Shown piece after piece: positions 1 to 11,800 of a stretch of 64,000 nucleotides of DNA (within the stretch, counting starts at the first letter, position 1; each line of letters starts with the position of its first letter). Made by a program: the position numbers and the translations under genes. Under the pieces are notes generated by a model. That model saw only the letters and a list, made by a program, of their open reading frames with translations, was not told where the DNA came from and searched no databases. This DNA is from Erpobdella octoculata. Lineage: Eukaryota; Annelida; Clitellata; Hirudinida; Erpobdellidae. The DNA lies in the NCBI GenBank assembly GCA_963978895.1, contig OZ022238.1, positions 44,947,993 to 45,011,992 of the forward strand, read 5' to 3'.

Positions 1-119
1 TAAATTAAGCACCCTGTTTTGTCTTAATTTGTTTGAGTATTTTCAGCATTAAAAACAAGAACTGAATTTATTATAAGTGTGACTTACGCTGCCGTTCATT
101 AATTAACGTTATAAAGAAG

Positions 120-533
120 AACCCCTAGCGATATGATGAAAAATTTTGAATTTTTTCGCAACACTAATTCGGTTGAGTTCAGGTTTCAGACCTGCTGATT
201 GACATAGCACGTCGAACTGCAAAAACCCCGACCTCAAACTGTCCTCCGAACCATAATGCCTCCGATTGCTGGATCATAGAAGTGTGCTATAACTCCCGGA
301 CGTGCGAACTCCCTTAAAATCTTTGATGATCTCGACATGTAAACTTTGCTATATAAGTAAAGCTGGTAATTGTAATTTATTAAAAAAAAAAAACACTGCA
401 TAAAATTAAACTACTACTGTTCATTTCCTAGATAATTATTTCGAAGACTAATTTCACGACCAGCGGTCTGAAATCTAAACTCAACCGAACTTTTTTGAAA
501 AACTTCAAGATTTCTTAAGACATCGCTAGGTTT
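120..533. repeat. Foldback element 1 (inverted repeat enclosing a 7SL fragment)
   Basis: The segment at about 120-196 is an imperfect reverse complement of about 449-532. Both arms carry CTAGCGAT at the outer end and CGGTTGAGTT followed by a TTTCAGACC-like block inside. The match may extend outwards to about 96 and 556. Between the arms lie a degenerate 7SL fragment and AT-rich filler. There is no transposase ORF, so this looks like a non-autonomous foldback or MITE-type element. I could not define a clean target-site duplication. Confidence 0.6.
196..305 (-). pseudogene. Truncated 7SL (SRP) RNA pseudogene, 5' Alu-domain part only
   Basis: Read on the minus strand, this segment aligns along about 110 nt with the 5' part of the full SRP RNA gene at 1450-1751. 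Shared blocks are GGGAGTT.TAGC, ATCCAGC, GGTTCGGAGGAC, TTTGAGGTCGGGG and GTTCGACGTGCTATGTC. It stops where the full gene goes on into the central domain, and it has many substitutions, so it is a degenerate fragment. It lies inside a foldback element, which suggests capture or retroposition. Confidence 0.75.
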
Positions 534-675
534 GATAAAGTTAATGACAAACAGGGGTAAGTATAACACTTCTTGTAATAATTTCAGTTTTTATATTCTT
601 TTTAAAACTGAAAAAAAACTGTAAAAACATGATTCGAAGCTGAGATCCTTCGGTCACTTTGAAATTATTTAACAG

Positions 676-1310
676 TACATTTGACGTCGTTGAAGTTAGC
701 AACGGTAGCTAACTTTGCCTGCATTATATAGGGAAATTTCAAAGTTGAAATTAAAAAACAAAATGATCTGTACTATTTTCAACTAAATGCATCAATTATT
801 AACGGAGTTATACGGTAACAACTATTGCTAACTCTTTACGCATATTACATAGAAAAGTCAAAGTTGATGAATATGATATCTTGATGAGGCTTGGACAGAT
901 TTAGTTTTTAATCACTTTTTAATAAATTACTCGTTTAATTTTTTCGATATTTTGATGAGACTTGGACAGATTGATTTGTTTTTGAAATATCTATTAAAAT
1001 AGGTAAATTTTATTAAAATACATCAACTTTGAATTTTCTATATAAAATGCGTGAAGAATTAGCAACGGATTTTGAGTAGCGAGTAAATAGTAAATAGAGA
1101 CAGCGACCGATTTAATCGCAATAGTTTTTTTTACCATATAACTCCGTTAATAATTGATGCATTTAGTTGAAAATAGTACAGATCATTTTGTTTTTTAATT
1201 TCCTATTCAAATATATTAAAAAAATAAAATGCATCAACTTTTAAATTTCCCTATATAATGCAGGCAAAGTAAGCTACCCTTGCTAACTTTAGCGGCGTGT
1301 ACATTTGAAA
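676..1310. repeat. Foldback element 2 (large inverted repeat)
   Basis: The left arm, about 676-870, is the reverse complement of about 1020-1310 with mismatches and small gaps. The clearest shared block runs TGCCTGCATTATATAGGGAAA and continues through the ATGATCTGTACTATTTTCAA and ATTAACGGAGTTATA blocks. The two arms could fold into a hairpin of more than 150 bp. No ORF is present. It lies just upstream of the intact 7SL gene and close to foldback 1. Confidence 0.7.
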
Positions 1311-1449
1311 CTTAAAACTTTTAGAATTCATTTAAATGAATTTATTTAGTAAAAAATAAATAAAACCGGTACAAATTTGCTACCAATTTAAATAATATCT
1401 AACAAAGTTGACACTAAATCAAAGCACTCAAAGTTTCAAAGCAGTTCGA

Positions 1450-1751
1450 TCGGCTGGGAGTTGTAGCGCACTCCTGTAATCCAGCTATTGGAGGCCTGGT
1501 TCGGAGGACGGTTTGAGGTCGGGGGTTCTGCCGTTCGACGTGCTATGTCGATCAGGTGTCCGCACTAAGCCCGGCATCAATATGGTGGCTCGAGGTGAAC
1601 CTTGGGCTACCAGGTTGTCTAAGGAGGGATGAACCGGCCGAGGGTGGAAACACAGCAGGCAAAAGTCCCCGTGTGGGGCAGTAGTGGGATCGCACCTGTG
1701 AATAGGCGTTGTCTGGTAGCCCGACCAATACTAGCTGAACCCGATCCTTTT
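1450..1751 (+). ncRNA. Signal recognition particle RNA (7SL)
   Basis: This about 300-nt segment follows metazoan 7SL RNA along its whole length. The 5' Alu domain has GGCTGGGAGTTGTAGCGCAC and CCTGTAATCCAGCTA. The central part has GTGTCCGCACTAAG..CGGCATCAATATGGTG and CCAGGTTGTCTAAGGAGGG followed by ATGAACCGGCC. The SRP54-binding helix 8 has GGAAAC, AGCAGG and AGTAGTGGGATCGC followed by CTGTGAATAG. The 3' strand closes with AGCTGAACCCGATCC and then a T run at 1748-1752 that would serve as the Pol III terminator. Known role: scaffold of the particle that docks translating ribosomes on the ER. Intact helix 6 and 8 motifs favour a functional copy over a pseudogene. The exact 5' end is uncertain by a few bases. 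Confidence 0.93.
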
Positions 1752-2956
1752 TACCTTCACATTTGTTTAATTAATATTAATTAATTAATTAATAGCATTG
1801 TATTTGAACACAATAATTTCGGTTGAAGATAATATTTTGCCACAAACGTAATTGAATTTTTAGATGTTACTATTTTTGATTTTATTCTCACTCAGGAATC
1901 AACTTTATTTCGTCCCCTGTTAAATTATATCCTAAAAAGCTGCTTCATGGATGTCTGCGCCAATTTAAAGCATTTATAAAATCGAGAGAAAGATCTCATC
2001 TTAAAGACTATTCACAAAATTTGAACACAGTTTAGTAGTTTTCCTAACAATTTTGGTACTCCTAAAACTTATTGACAGTGCCATAGTGACGACAATTGAA
2101 AACCAATGATTTTTCAGCTTCATGGGGCGACTTTTAAAATATACTTCACAAGCAGATGTGGAAACCTACAATTAAGTTTAGATGTATGTTTAGTAGTGAA
2201 GTGAGATCAAATGAGTACATAACAGGAACAGTTTAGACATTGTTATGTACATCATAGAAATGATATACATTTAAAGGAAGTATAAAAGATAACAAGATTT
2301 CCGGAATCACGGACAGCAGCCAACAGTGGGCTATGGACCAACAATGCATATAAAACACAAAGCTATGCAGTTTCATGTTTGCTAGCCCAACTGCTACTGA
2401 TAAAAATAGTAAAACTGCTAGGAAATGTGAAAATTTGTTAAAATCATGGAGGTTAAATTACTTCTCCATATTAGGTTCTTGGAGACCGACCTAACCCTTC
2501 TAAAATCAGTAGCTGGCACCTCAGATTGAACCAATGAATGATATTTGATACGGGCATGGCAAGAAATTAAGTTCAAGAAACTTCAAAATTAAAATATTTT
2601 CTAATTAATTTATTCAATGAAATTGTACTGATCCATCATATGAGAATACTTTCTATAGTTTTTCATTTATGAATACCTACAATTCAATCTTTTTCATAAC
2701 CTAACCATACACTCTTAAAATGCACCACAGTAATATTAAATCGTACACATTTACATCACATAGCAATAAATATCGTATCTTTCATTTTTTTACCACGTTT
2801 ATCTTAAATTACTTGATTTTTGTCTACCTGTCTGTTTGTTTGTCTGGGTCAATACTGCATAATCCATATATATACATAAATTTATATATATATATATATA
2901 TTTTACAGGCATTAAAACTAAAAAGATTTAAATACAAATATAAACAAACTTTTTAA
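1752..2956. other. Intergenic AT-rich stretch, no gene recognised
   Basis: I see no convincing coding exon, RNA gene or long repeat here apart from a short TA run near 2883-2900. The 78-codon plus-strand open frame at 2720-2956 runs through low-complexity AT sequence and has no recognisable domain, so I do not call it a gene. Confidence 0.5.
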
Positions 2957-3216
2957 AAATCACGTTTTTCTTATGCACGAAAGACAAAAATAATTCTCTC
3001 TATATATAATTTTTTTTAGCACACATACTAAGAGCTAACAGTAAGATTCAATAACCAAAAACGTGGGCCGCATTCGTTTTATATTCTGGAATGCGACTCA
3101 CGTCTTTGGTTAAAGAAATTTAATGTTAGCTTCAAGTATGTGTGTTAACTAATTTTTTTATAGCCAGAGAACCATTTTTGTCTTTTTAGTACGTAAGAGA
3201 AACATGACTTTTAAAG
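2957..3216. repeat. Foldback element 3 (perfectly centred inverted repeat)
   Basis: Two arms of about 120 bp (about 2957-3075 and 3092-3216) are imperfect reverse complements around a centre near 3083. Paired blocks include AGACAAAAAT, TTCTCT, CACACATACT, AGCTAACA and the inner CGCATTC/GAATGCG pair. No coding capacity is seen. This is probably a MITE, 0.8 kb downstream of the MGAT5 stop codon. Confidence 0.75.
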
Positions 3217-4003
3217 TCTTTATTTTTTGCATCATGACTTTATTTAGATTTAATATTAATATTATATTATATTATAAGAAATAGAACACTCATGTTTCAA
3301 TCACAGAAACGGCAAGTATAAAACATAAAAAACAAAAAAAAACAAAAAAGCCAAATAAGACGATCACAAACACAGGAAAATGTAGATCACATCAATAAAT
3401 CACCTAAGTATGAAATTTATGGACCATCGCTTTACTTACATGTCTACTGAAAATTTCACAGAGTTCAGAAATACAAGTAATCTGACAAGAGAGGCGCGCT
3501 AACAACAGATAGCTATATATATTACATGACTGGACAGACGTGAGTCTTCGACAAAACGACACTGCAATGCTTACAGAAATTCTGATCAAGTTGAAAAAAT
3601 AGAAACCTAATTGTAGTCATTGAAAATGCTTTGTTTAAATGATGAAAAAAATTAATTATTTACAGGCTTATAGCTGAGACATAATTACAAATGAATAACA
3701 ATTAAAATATTCAGTAATACAAACAAACACGGAATGATTTGTGAACTTTGAAAAACAAACACTTTAATAACATTCATCTTCAAACATTGTAATGGATGTG
3801 GTGACAACAATGCACTTCTACCAGAAAGTTGAATGGTTCATGATAAACAAAAAAAAAAAAAAAAGAAAGAAAAGATTAAAAATGAGAATAACTAGAAAAT
3901 AAATGAAATAATGCTCATATTACAAGAACCAAACGAGAGTTGTTCGATACCAAACACAAGAGCAAGTACGACAGGACTAATAGAAACCGACAGAAAGAGA
4001 AGA
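3217..4003 (-). other. Probable MGAT5 3' UTR and downstream flank
   Basis: This stretch follows the MGAT5 stop codon (minus strand). No coding frame is supported. A minus-strand ATTAAA near 3761-3767 and an AATAAA near 3240 are candidate polyadenylation signals, but neither can be chosen from sequence alone. Confidence 0.35.
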
Positions 4004-5780
4004 TCATAAGCAATCCGGGCACAAAGCCATCTGTCCTTTAACGAACTTCCGACACGGACACATCCTGATGAGATCCGGCAAAGAATCGACGCAGCTAAAG
4101 AGCATGTTGTCCGATTGGAGAACGCATGTTTTCGTGTTGCTATTCATGGCGGGATAGTGAACGTCGGCAAGTCGTTCCTTGCTCGTGCACTGACTGGGGA
4201 GGTAGGTGTCGAATGTATCTTCGGTGTTGATCGTCTTGAAGTGTGCCGGCTCGCATATCAACTCTGAAATATTTAAAATTATTTTCAGAAACGAAATCAT
4301 AACGTTTCAAGTTTCTGGAGGAATGCAATTAGGAATGAGGAAAAAAGAAAATTATTTCTTACAACTTTCCTATGGCCCTATATCCCTATATATATTTTAA
4401 CATTTTAACTGAAATAGCGAGAAAATTCCTCTAAAGTTAGCACAGCCACAAACTTTGGTTCCAGCATGCATCTTTACAGGACTGGCCAGGCTTTGATATG
4501 GTAACAATGATAGTCTCCTTTGAAGGCCACACCTCCTCTATGGGTGGGCAGAAATTCTGATGTTCAAGATAAGCATTCAACCTTTGCAGCATGCCTTTGT
4601 GTGTGAATTCAAATGGGAGGTATGGTTTGATCTGGTAGATGAATAATATAAATCATAATATTAGGAATTAAAAAAAAAATATTGTGATTAAAATTAAATA
4701 AAAATAATTTTGGAAATCATAAAACGGACACCATTTCACAAAAAAAAAACTCAATACATTCCATACAAACAAGAACAACAACTCAATACATTCCATACAA
4801 ACAAGAAACACTCAATACATTCCATACAAACAAGAACAACAACTCAATACATTACATACAAACAAGAACAACAACTCAATACACGACACAACTCTCACTT
4901 ACAGTGCTGTTATCAAATAGCTTGAGAGCTTCTTTGACAACCAGTTCGACTTCGTTCAGATTACTGATGTCGACCGTAAACACGTGTGGTTCTCCTATGA
5001 AATCTTCCGCATACGGGTGCTGGCTGGTCAGCTGTTAATTGAGATTTTTTTTTTCGTAGCAGTTAAGATTTATGACGAGTCTAAACTAGGAATAAACTAG
5101 ACAGTATAATACAACTGATCAGCAGTCTGGGAATGAAGACTTTCAGCCAAAGACGATTTCAGATCCATCTTCATTTATACAAAGCAATTGTTTCCCACGG
5201 GGCTTAGAAGTGGAAAACACCGAATACAATCCAGAAATGATTGATGGACTACTAAGCACAAGACCAAATCATCGAGAATAAAAGATAAAAAAAAACAACA
5301 AAAATAATTTATAAGAATCCATTCTCTCGCAACCATTGTGAAGATCATCTAAAAGAATATGCAATAAAACCGTTCGATACCTCTCTTCCGGTAGGTTTTC
5401 CTTTGAAGAACTTTGTATTTTTAGAACTGTGCGGTGGATTGAACTTAGGGTTGATGAATACACAGCCTGCTGCTATGGCTTCTAATGGTGCAGGACCTTC
5501 ATAGGGAAAACCCAGTCCTATAAATAGCTGGAAATGTGCAAAAGTTAATTGACATCGATGGGTGGATCAATTGATATAAAACCACCAATCAAAAGTTAAT
5601 AAGAACAAATTCATAATAATAATGAGAACAGAAATATTACAAAAATATTATTTATACAAAATTCTGTTAGTTATTGAGTAATGTAAATAAATGCCTCTAA
5701 TTATATTTAAACACTGAACAAACTTACTATCTGACTAACACTAGAACATCTCTATGAGTGCATTACAAATATTTAATAAC

Positions 5781-5835
<55 letters not shown>

Positions 5836-8800
5836 GATATACAACAGGAATAATAAATAAATAAACCATTCATTCACCAACCAACCTTGGATTCAAAGAG
5901 CAGTCTTTGAAGATCAGCGCCTGACATGATTCCGTGATTTTTCACGAACTTCGGAAGTTCGGATTCCTTGGATGGATCGGCGAATACTGTCGCGTGGATT
6001 TCTACGTATCTGCTTATGACCGACAAGTATTCTTCCTTACCCTTGAAATAACATTGCATTGAATCAAAAAAATAGTAAAGATTCTATAAATATTCTAAAG
6101 AATTTATCATTTCAAGTCTCGAAACAGACACGGTGCCGACGTTAGAGAGTTGCACGTAGATTTTTTTTCCTAAAAAATTCCAGCAACAAACAGACTTTCA
6201 AGAATAAATAGCAGCAAAACTCGTCCCACTTACGCTCCACACGTGTCACTTACGCTCCACACATGTCCCACTTACGCTCCACACGTGCCACTTACGCTCC
6301 ACACATGTCCCACTTACGTTCCACACATGTCCCACTTACGTTCCACACATGTCCCACTTACGCTCCACACATGTCCCACTTACGTTCCACACATGTCCCA
6401 CTTACGTTCCACACATGTCCCACTTACGCTCCACACATGTCCCACTTACGTTCCACACATGTCCCACTTACGTTCCACACATGTCCCACTTACGTTCCAC
6501 ACATGTCCCACTTACGCTCCACACATGTCCCACTTACGTTCCACACATGTCCCACTTACGCTCCACATGTGCCACTTACGCTCTACACGTGTCACTTACG
6601 TTCCACACATGTCCCACTTACGCTCCACACATGTCCCACTTACGTTCCACACATGTCCCACTTACACTCCACACACCCCACTTACGCTCCACATGTGTTC
6701 CGACTTTCCGTAAACGACTGCTCGTTGTTTCTTTTCCACACTCGAAAGTTCGCTCGTGTTTAAAAACTGCTCGACAACGAATCCCATGAAGGAGTTGTCT
6801 GGAGAATGAGCTGCAGAATAATAAGTTTTCATCGTTTCAATAAAAAATTGATTTCTAAACGAAAATTCGAATTTGAATTAATTATAAGCACTTCCCAGAA
6901 TTGGAGAATAGCTTCCCAGCATGAAAATGGAAATATACTAAGAAGTGGCCGTGAATTAATAGGAAACATGTCGTGAATTAATAGGAAACGTGTCCGTCGT
7001 TTGAAATGTCTCAGTGAATTCTTAATGAGTAATTATAAAAAGGTGTGCTTTGTGTATGCATGTGAATGTGTATTTCAGGGTTGGTCCTACAAACAACTGG
7101 TTCTTATGCCCCTTGTATGTAATAATGGATAATAAAACTGTAATGAATTATAATATATATATTTATAAGAAAATTATAATGACTACAATTCATAGCACTA
7201 CCTTTCATAGTAGAGATGGGAATAGAACCCAAAATTGAAAGTTCCGTTCGATTCCCATCTCTAATTCATAGTAATACCTTTAATAACTTTCATAAATAAC
7301 TAGTTACTATTATTTCATTAACCCATTAACGGTTATGGTTGCAAAAACGCAACGTCATTTTTAGTATTTTCGTATGGTAGTGACCATTAATGGGTTAATA
7401 TTGACCCATGCCAATGAATAATGGGGAACGAACAGACAAATATTCTAACGGAACATGGTGTAGAATTGTTTCAGATTGAGTTCCTGCATGCCCCATGAAG
7501 TTTTGAACGCCCTCTTCTGCTTGGCGTAGGAGAGGCTGTTGTAACTCGCCTCCGTTCCGAAAGTGTCGATGATCCTCAGCAGACAGCTGTGTGGTGGACG
7601 GACGAAGAAATAATTGTAATTTCAAGCAAGCACACATTCGTGGAAGTCATTTAAATGTGTTTTATATGAGTTTTTATTAATATAAAAAATAAAGAAAATA
7701 ATTAAAAAAAAAATTTAGACAGAAAAAAAGATGTGCAAATCGAAAAATGCAGGATTTGTGTTCTGAATCACAACTCACAAGATAATCACAAAAAAAATTT
7801 GCTTTTTTAAAGAAAAATGAGAAATCTTCAAGCAATTCACTGCTCAAGCATAATTCACAACAGGATCAGTGTGTTTGATGTTCGTGTGTAACAATAATCT
7901 ATGAATTACTTGATTGCTTCAAAAAAGTATAAAAAAATGACATAAAAATTATGCATCTTTGCTTTGCTATCTGCACTCTTTACAAAATTACATGTTTAAG
8001 CAAATAAACTGAAATATTCATCCATCATAGATAATTTTTATAATGAATATATTGATCACGCAATCAAATGCACAATCAATTTTATGATAAGAGAGATTAG
8101 TGAGGAAGAAAAAAAAGAGAGAGATAGCCAAAAAGAAGATACTCTTAGGAGCCACCATAAATCCTCAACCTAAACTCACTGACGGGACAGAACAATAGCA
8201 TCAGAAATACAGGTGAAAACAACCACCTGTACATATGAAAAAACTCAGGTAGATAATTACAATTACCACCTGTGTTTTAGACAAGAATGAACCACCTAAG
8301 TAAACAACGGAGTGCAATTGACCCCGGAATAAAAGTTGAACAAGTGCACGGATGATTGCAAAAAGGAGAAAGTAAATAAAATTATTTTCAAGTCAGCACT
8401 TATTCTGTGCTGGTTGGTGAGTATAAGAACATTAAGAACATTCCAATAAAATTTATTAAAAACAGATGTTCAGAATACATTTGAAATTAGATATCTACAT
8501 TTATAGCGGTAAGCAATAATGAATAGATAGCAAAATCTTGCTTATAAAACAACTAAAAAATTTCGATCGAAAATAAAAAAATTTCCACCTAAATTTTCCA
8601 TAGCCCTGTTTGACGTGTTTTTTGAAGTGAGTCAACCCAACTATATCAGTGACGATCATGTCAAATGGCAGTTTGGCACGGGCCTGACACTGAGATTTGA
8701 CCTCTGGAAGTTGGTTGAGCATCCTGGAAGGTCACAGAGAACTCCGTGTTTTGAAACAAAATTTAAAAAAAATGAAAAAATACAAAAAAAGCAACAAAAA

Positions 8801-11800
8801 AAAACCATAAAACTTTGCAACAATGATAAAAAATATAGATGAAAATCGAATAAAAAAATTTCTTTTAACCCTGTCAGTTCCTCATATTCACTGGTTATGA
8901 TCATCTCGTGACCGAGTATGTACAAGGCTGATAAGATGTCACTCCATTGCACTAATTCTCCCAGAGGCCCTCCTGTTCGTGTGAAGTAATTATTGAGTGA
9001 GCGAGCCAGACGGTGCATGAGTGAATGAATGGGTTGATGCATGAATGAATTGGAGGATGAGTGAGTAATTCAGTGAATGATTGGTTGAATTGAATTGGAA
9101 GATGAGTGACTAATTCAGTGAATTAACGGTTTAATGCATTCATCCGTAGTTGAGAAAATTGAGAAAGTTGAGAAGTTGTTGATGAGTGAGTTGAAGAAAG
9201 ATAGAAAGAAAACTCAAACAATTTCTTTAAAAATAAATTAGAATTAATTCATCACACATAAACGAGAGAGACATGTCTCGAAGAGGAAACGATGAAACGA
9301 ATTAAAAAATTAATTCGAGTAGTGTTGAATGTGAAAGTAGAAAATCTAATGACATTTTTGAAGCACTTAAACTTTCTTTTAATGTTTTTGTTGAATGGAA
9401 ATGTATTTATTAGTACGACTAAATATGGCAGTCAACACTGAGACAGTAAATGGTGTTGTTGCAAAATTCCAAAATGTAATAGAATCTAGAGGATTTACTA
9501 GACCACAGCATTTCAATATAACATGTTAATTAACCGGGGGGGGGGGGGGAGGGGGGTGGGGGTGGTGACATCTGTACAACTAGATTTTCAATAAGCTGGT
9601 TTTTCATCAATAGTACAATAATTCTCAGGTTGTAGGACCCCACGGTCATACAAAGTTAACAAAATCATACTCTAGTAAAGGGTGGTCCTTAAAAAAGAAA
9701 AATTGAAATATATGCATAAAGATGGGAAAAGGTTTAACATTAAAAAAAATTTCACTAGCTTTTATGGACCACCCTACCTAGTATAAATGTAAGGTAATCG
9801 ACTGAAATATTTCTTATTTTTAACACGTTTTATATCTACATGCAAAAAATACCATAAAATTTTAAAACCAATAATAACATTTGTATGAATGTCATTGAGC
9901 ACATCTGTAGAGGTATGAATTGTCAAATGAGGACAAAATGTTTTTATGCAATGAAACGTCACACAAGTGAAAATTCAGAAATTTTAATATAAAACACTAA
10001 ATTTATTCTGTTGCTATTTTTGGAACATTTTGTTTATGTTCACATGAAATTACACTCCAGGATAATTAGAATTTTTAATTTAAAAAAATGACGATTTAAC
10101 CTGCAGAAGACAATTTTGCTTGATTGAGGTGAACTAACTGAAAAGTGTACACCAAAGGAGAAAGTATTTAGAGAAGATATCTATCTGTACGTTGGATTGC
10201 ACCACAGAAAACCATAATCAGTAGTAAATTCATTATCATCATCTTCTTCATCATTATATTCATCATCATCATCATTATATTCATCATCATCATCATTATA
10301 TTCATCATCATCATCATCATCATCATCACTCAGATTTGTCTCATCATCACCATAATCCTCATACGCCGAGGAAATCTTCACTGAAAATCCACCAGATTAC
10401 CGAGGTCTGTTGTTACAACCACCACCCCACACCATCACCATCATAAACAAACAAGCAGCAATTCTGTTCTGCCAGAAATGATCACTCTTTGAATAGAAGT
10501 TGTTGCTCTTTTGAAGAGAACATGTTCAATTAATTAGAGAGTTGGTGGTTTTGAGTTGAAGGATGGCTAGAAATTTCCCACTGGACCAAATATCTCGTCG
10601 GTTTTCACCAACTCCAACATTACAAACCTCAGATTATACATATATGATTAACATGACATTTCAGATTATTGAATTGGTAAACTTTTCTGTCCACAAACAC
10701 GCACGCACGCACTCGCACATTTCTGCTTGATACATAAAAATGATACATCATTGTTTTCCCGATAATGAAGGATCTATTTCATGAAATTAAAAAAAAAAGA
10801 TTACATAGTCTTCTAAATAGGTTTTCAGCAGAAAAAAAATGATAGGTCATAATTGTATCTGATTGTCTGTTTTTCCTGCCATCTCATCCAGCTGGTGACC
10901 TCCTCCTCCAACTGCCTCTTTGAAAAGAAGGTGCAGTTCTTTCTCATCATATGAGTTAAAACAAATAGAAAATGTACAAGAAAGAATGGAATTTCAGAGA
11001 TGGAATGTCAGGAAGGAAATGGAATGTCAGGGAGGAGATGAAATGTAAGGAAGGAGATGAAATGTCAGCGCACCGATTATTCATTTTATATTTGCAGATG
11101 TGAACAATTTTTTGAATAATTCTCAAACCTGTTAAATGCGGTTCCGATGCATGCAGTGACTTTACTTATGCATGATCAATAATAATTATAAAAAGATGAA
11201 AAGTCACACAGAAACATTCGTAGTACTAATTAATTAATTAATAGCTGAATTGTCTCCTCATTGTAGCAAGTGAAAGCTTTTTCATGTTCTGCTCCAAACA
11301 TGCTTTGGTTTTGCAATCAGTTTGCCTTCTTTTCTAGCTATATCATGTTTTTAAATCCTTTATATTGACTTCAATGCCGGTCTTGCTTGAATGTTTGCAA
11401 ACCTCGAAAGTAAAATTTAACTAACTTCCCATCATATACAATCGAGCTGAAATTAGAAATATAAGCTCACTCCTCATGACAATATTTGGTATTTATGGCA
11501 AGTTAATTTAATAAATTATTGTATAAATAAATTATATAAATAAGTAAATAACAAGGAATTTAAATGACTTAAATTAATTAAATGTTCATTGCAATGTTAA
11601 AAGATTCGTCCTTGGAACGGGCAAACCACTAGTTATTTATAAGCAACAAAAAACTGTTCTGTGAAAAAGATAAACATTTAAACAAAAACAATATATAAAA
11701 ATAACAAAATATTTATAAAAACACAAAGAAACGCACTTTTATGGAACTTACTGACTCTAAGAATTTATTTTTAACTATTAAAAAATCTAGACTGAAAGAG

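Noticed and set aside
6243..6789. Three overlapping 146-166-codon open frames with THVPLT-type repeats
   Set aside because: They are the same 22-bp minisatellite read in three frames; no start context, domain or codon bias.
7202..7263. tRNA-like GTTCGATTCC box
   Set aside because: The motif is one arm of a hairpin with its own complement 40 bp away; no anticodon arm or A box at the right spacing.
10181..10381. Acidic Asp/Tyr-rich open frame with plausible splice sites inside MGAT5
   Set aside because: MGAT5 exon 7 (TATAG|) joins exon 8 (GA GGG) to give the invariant GGPLGELVQWSD. An inserted exon would break the catalytic domain. It is a translated ATC microsatellite.
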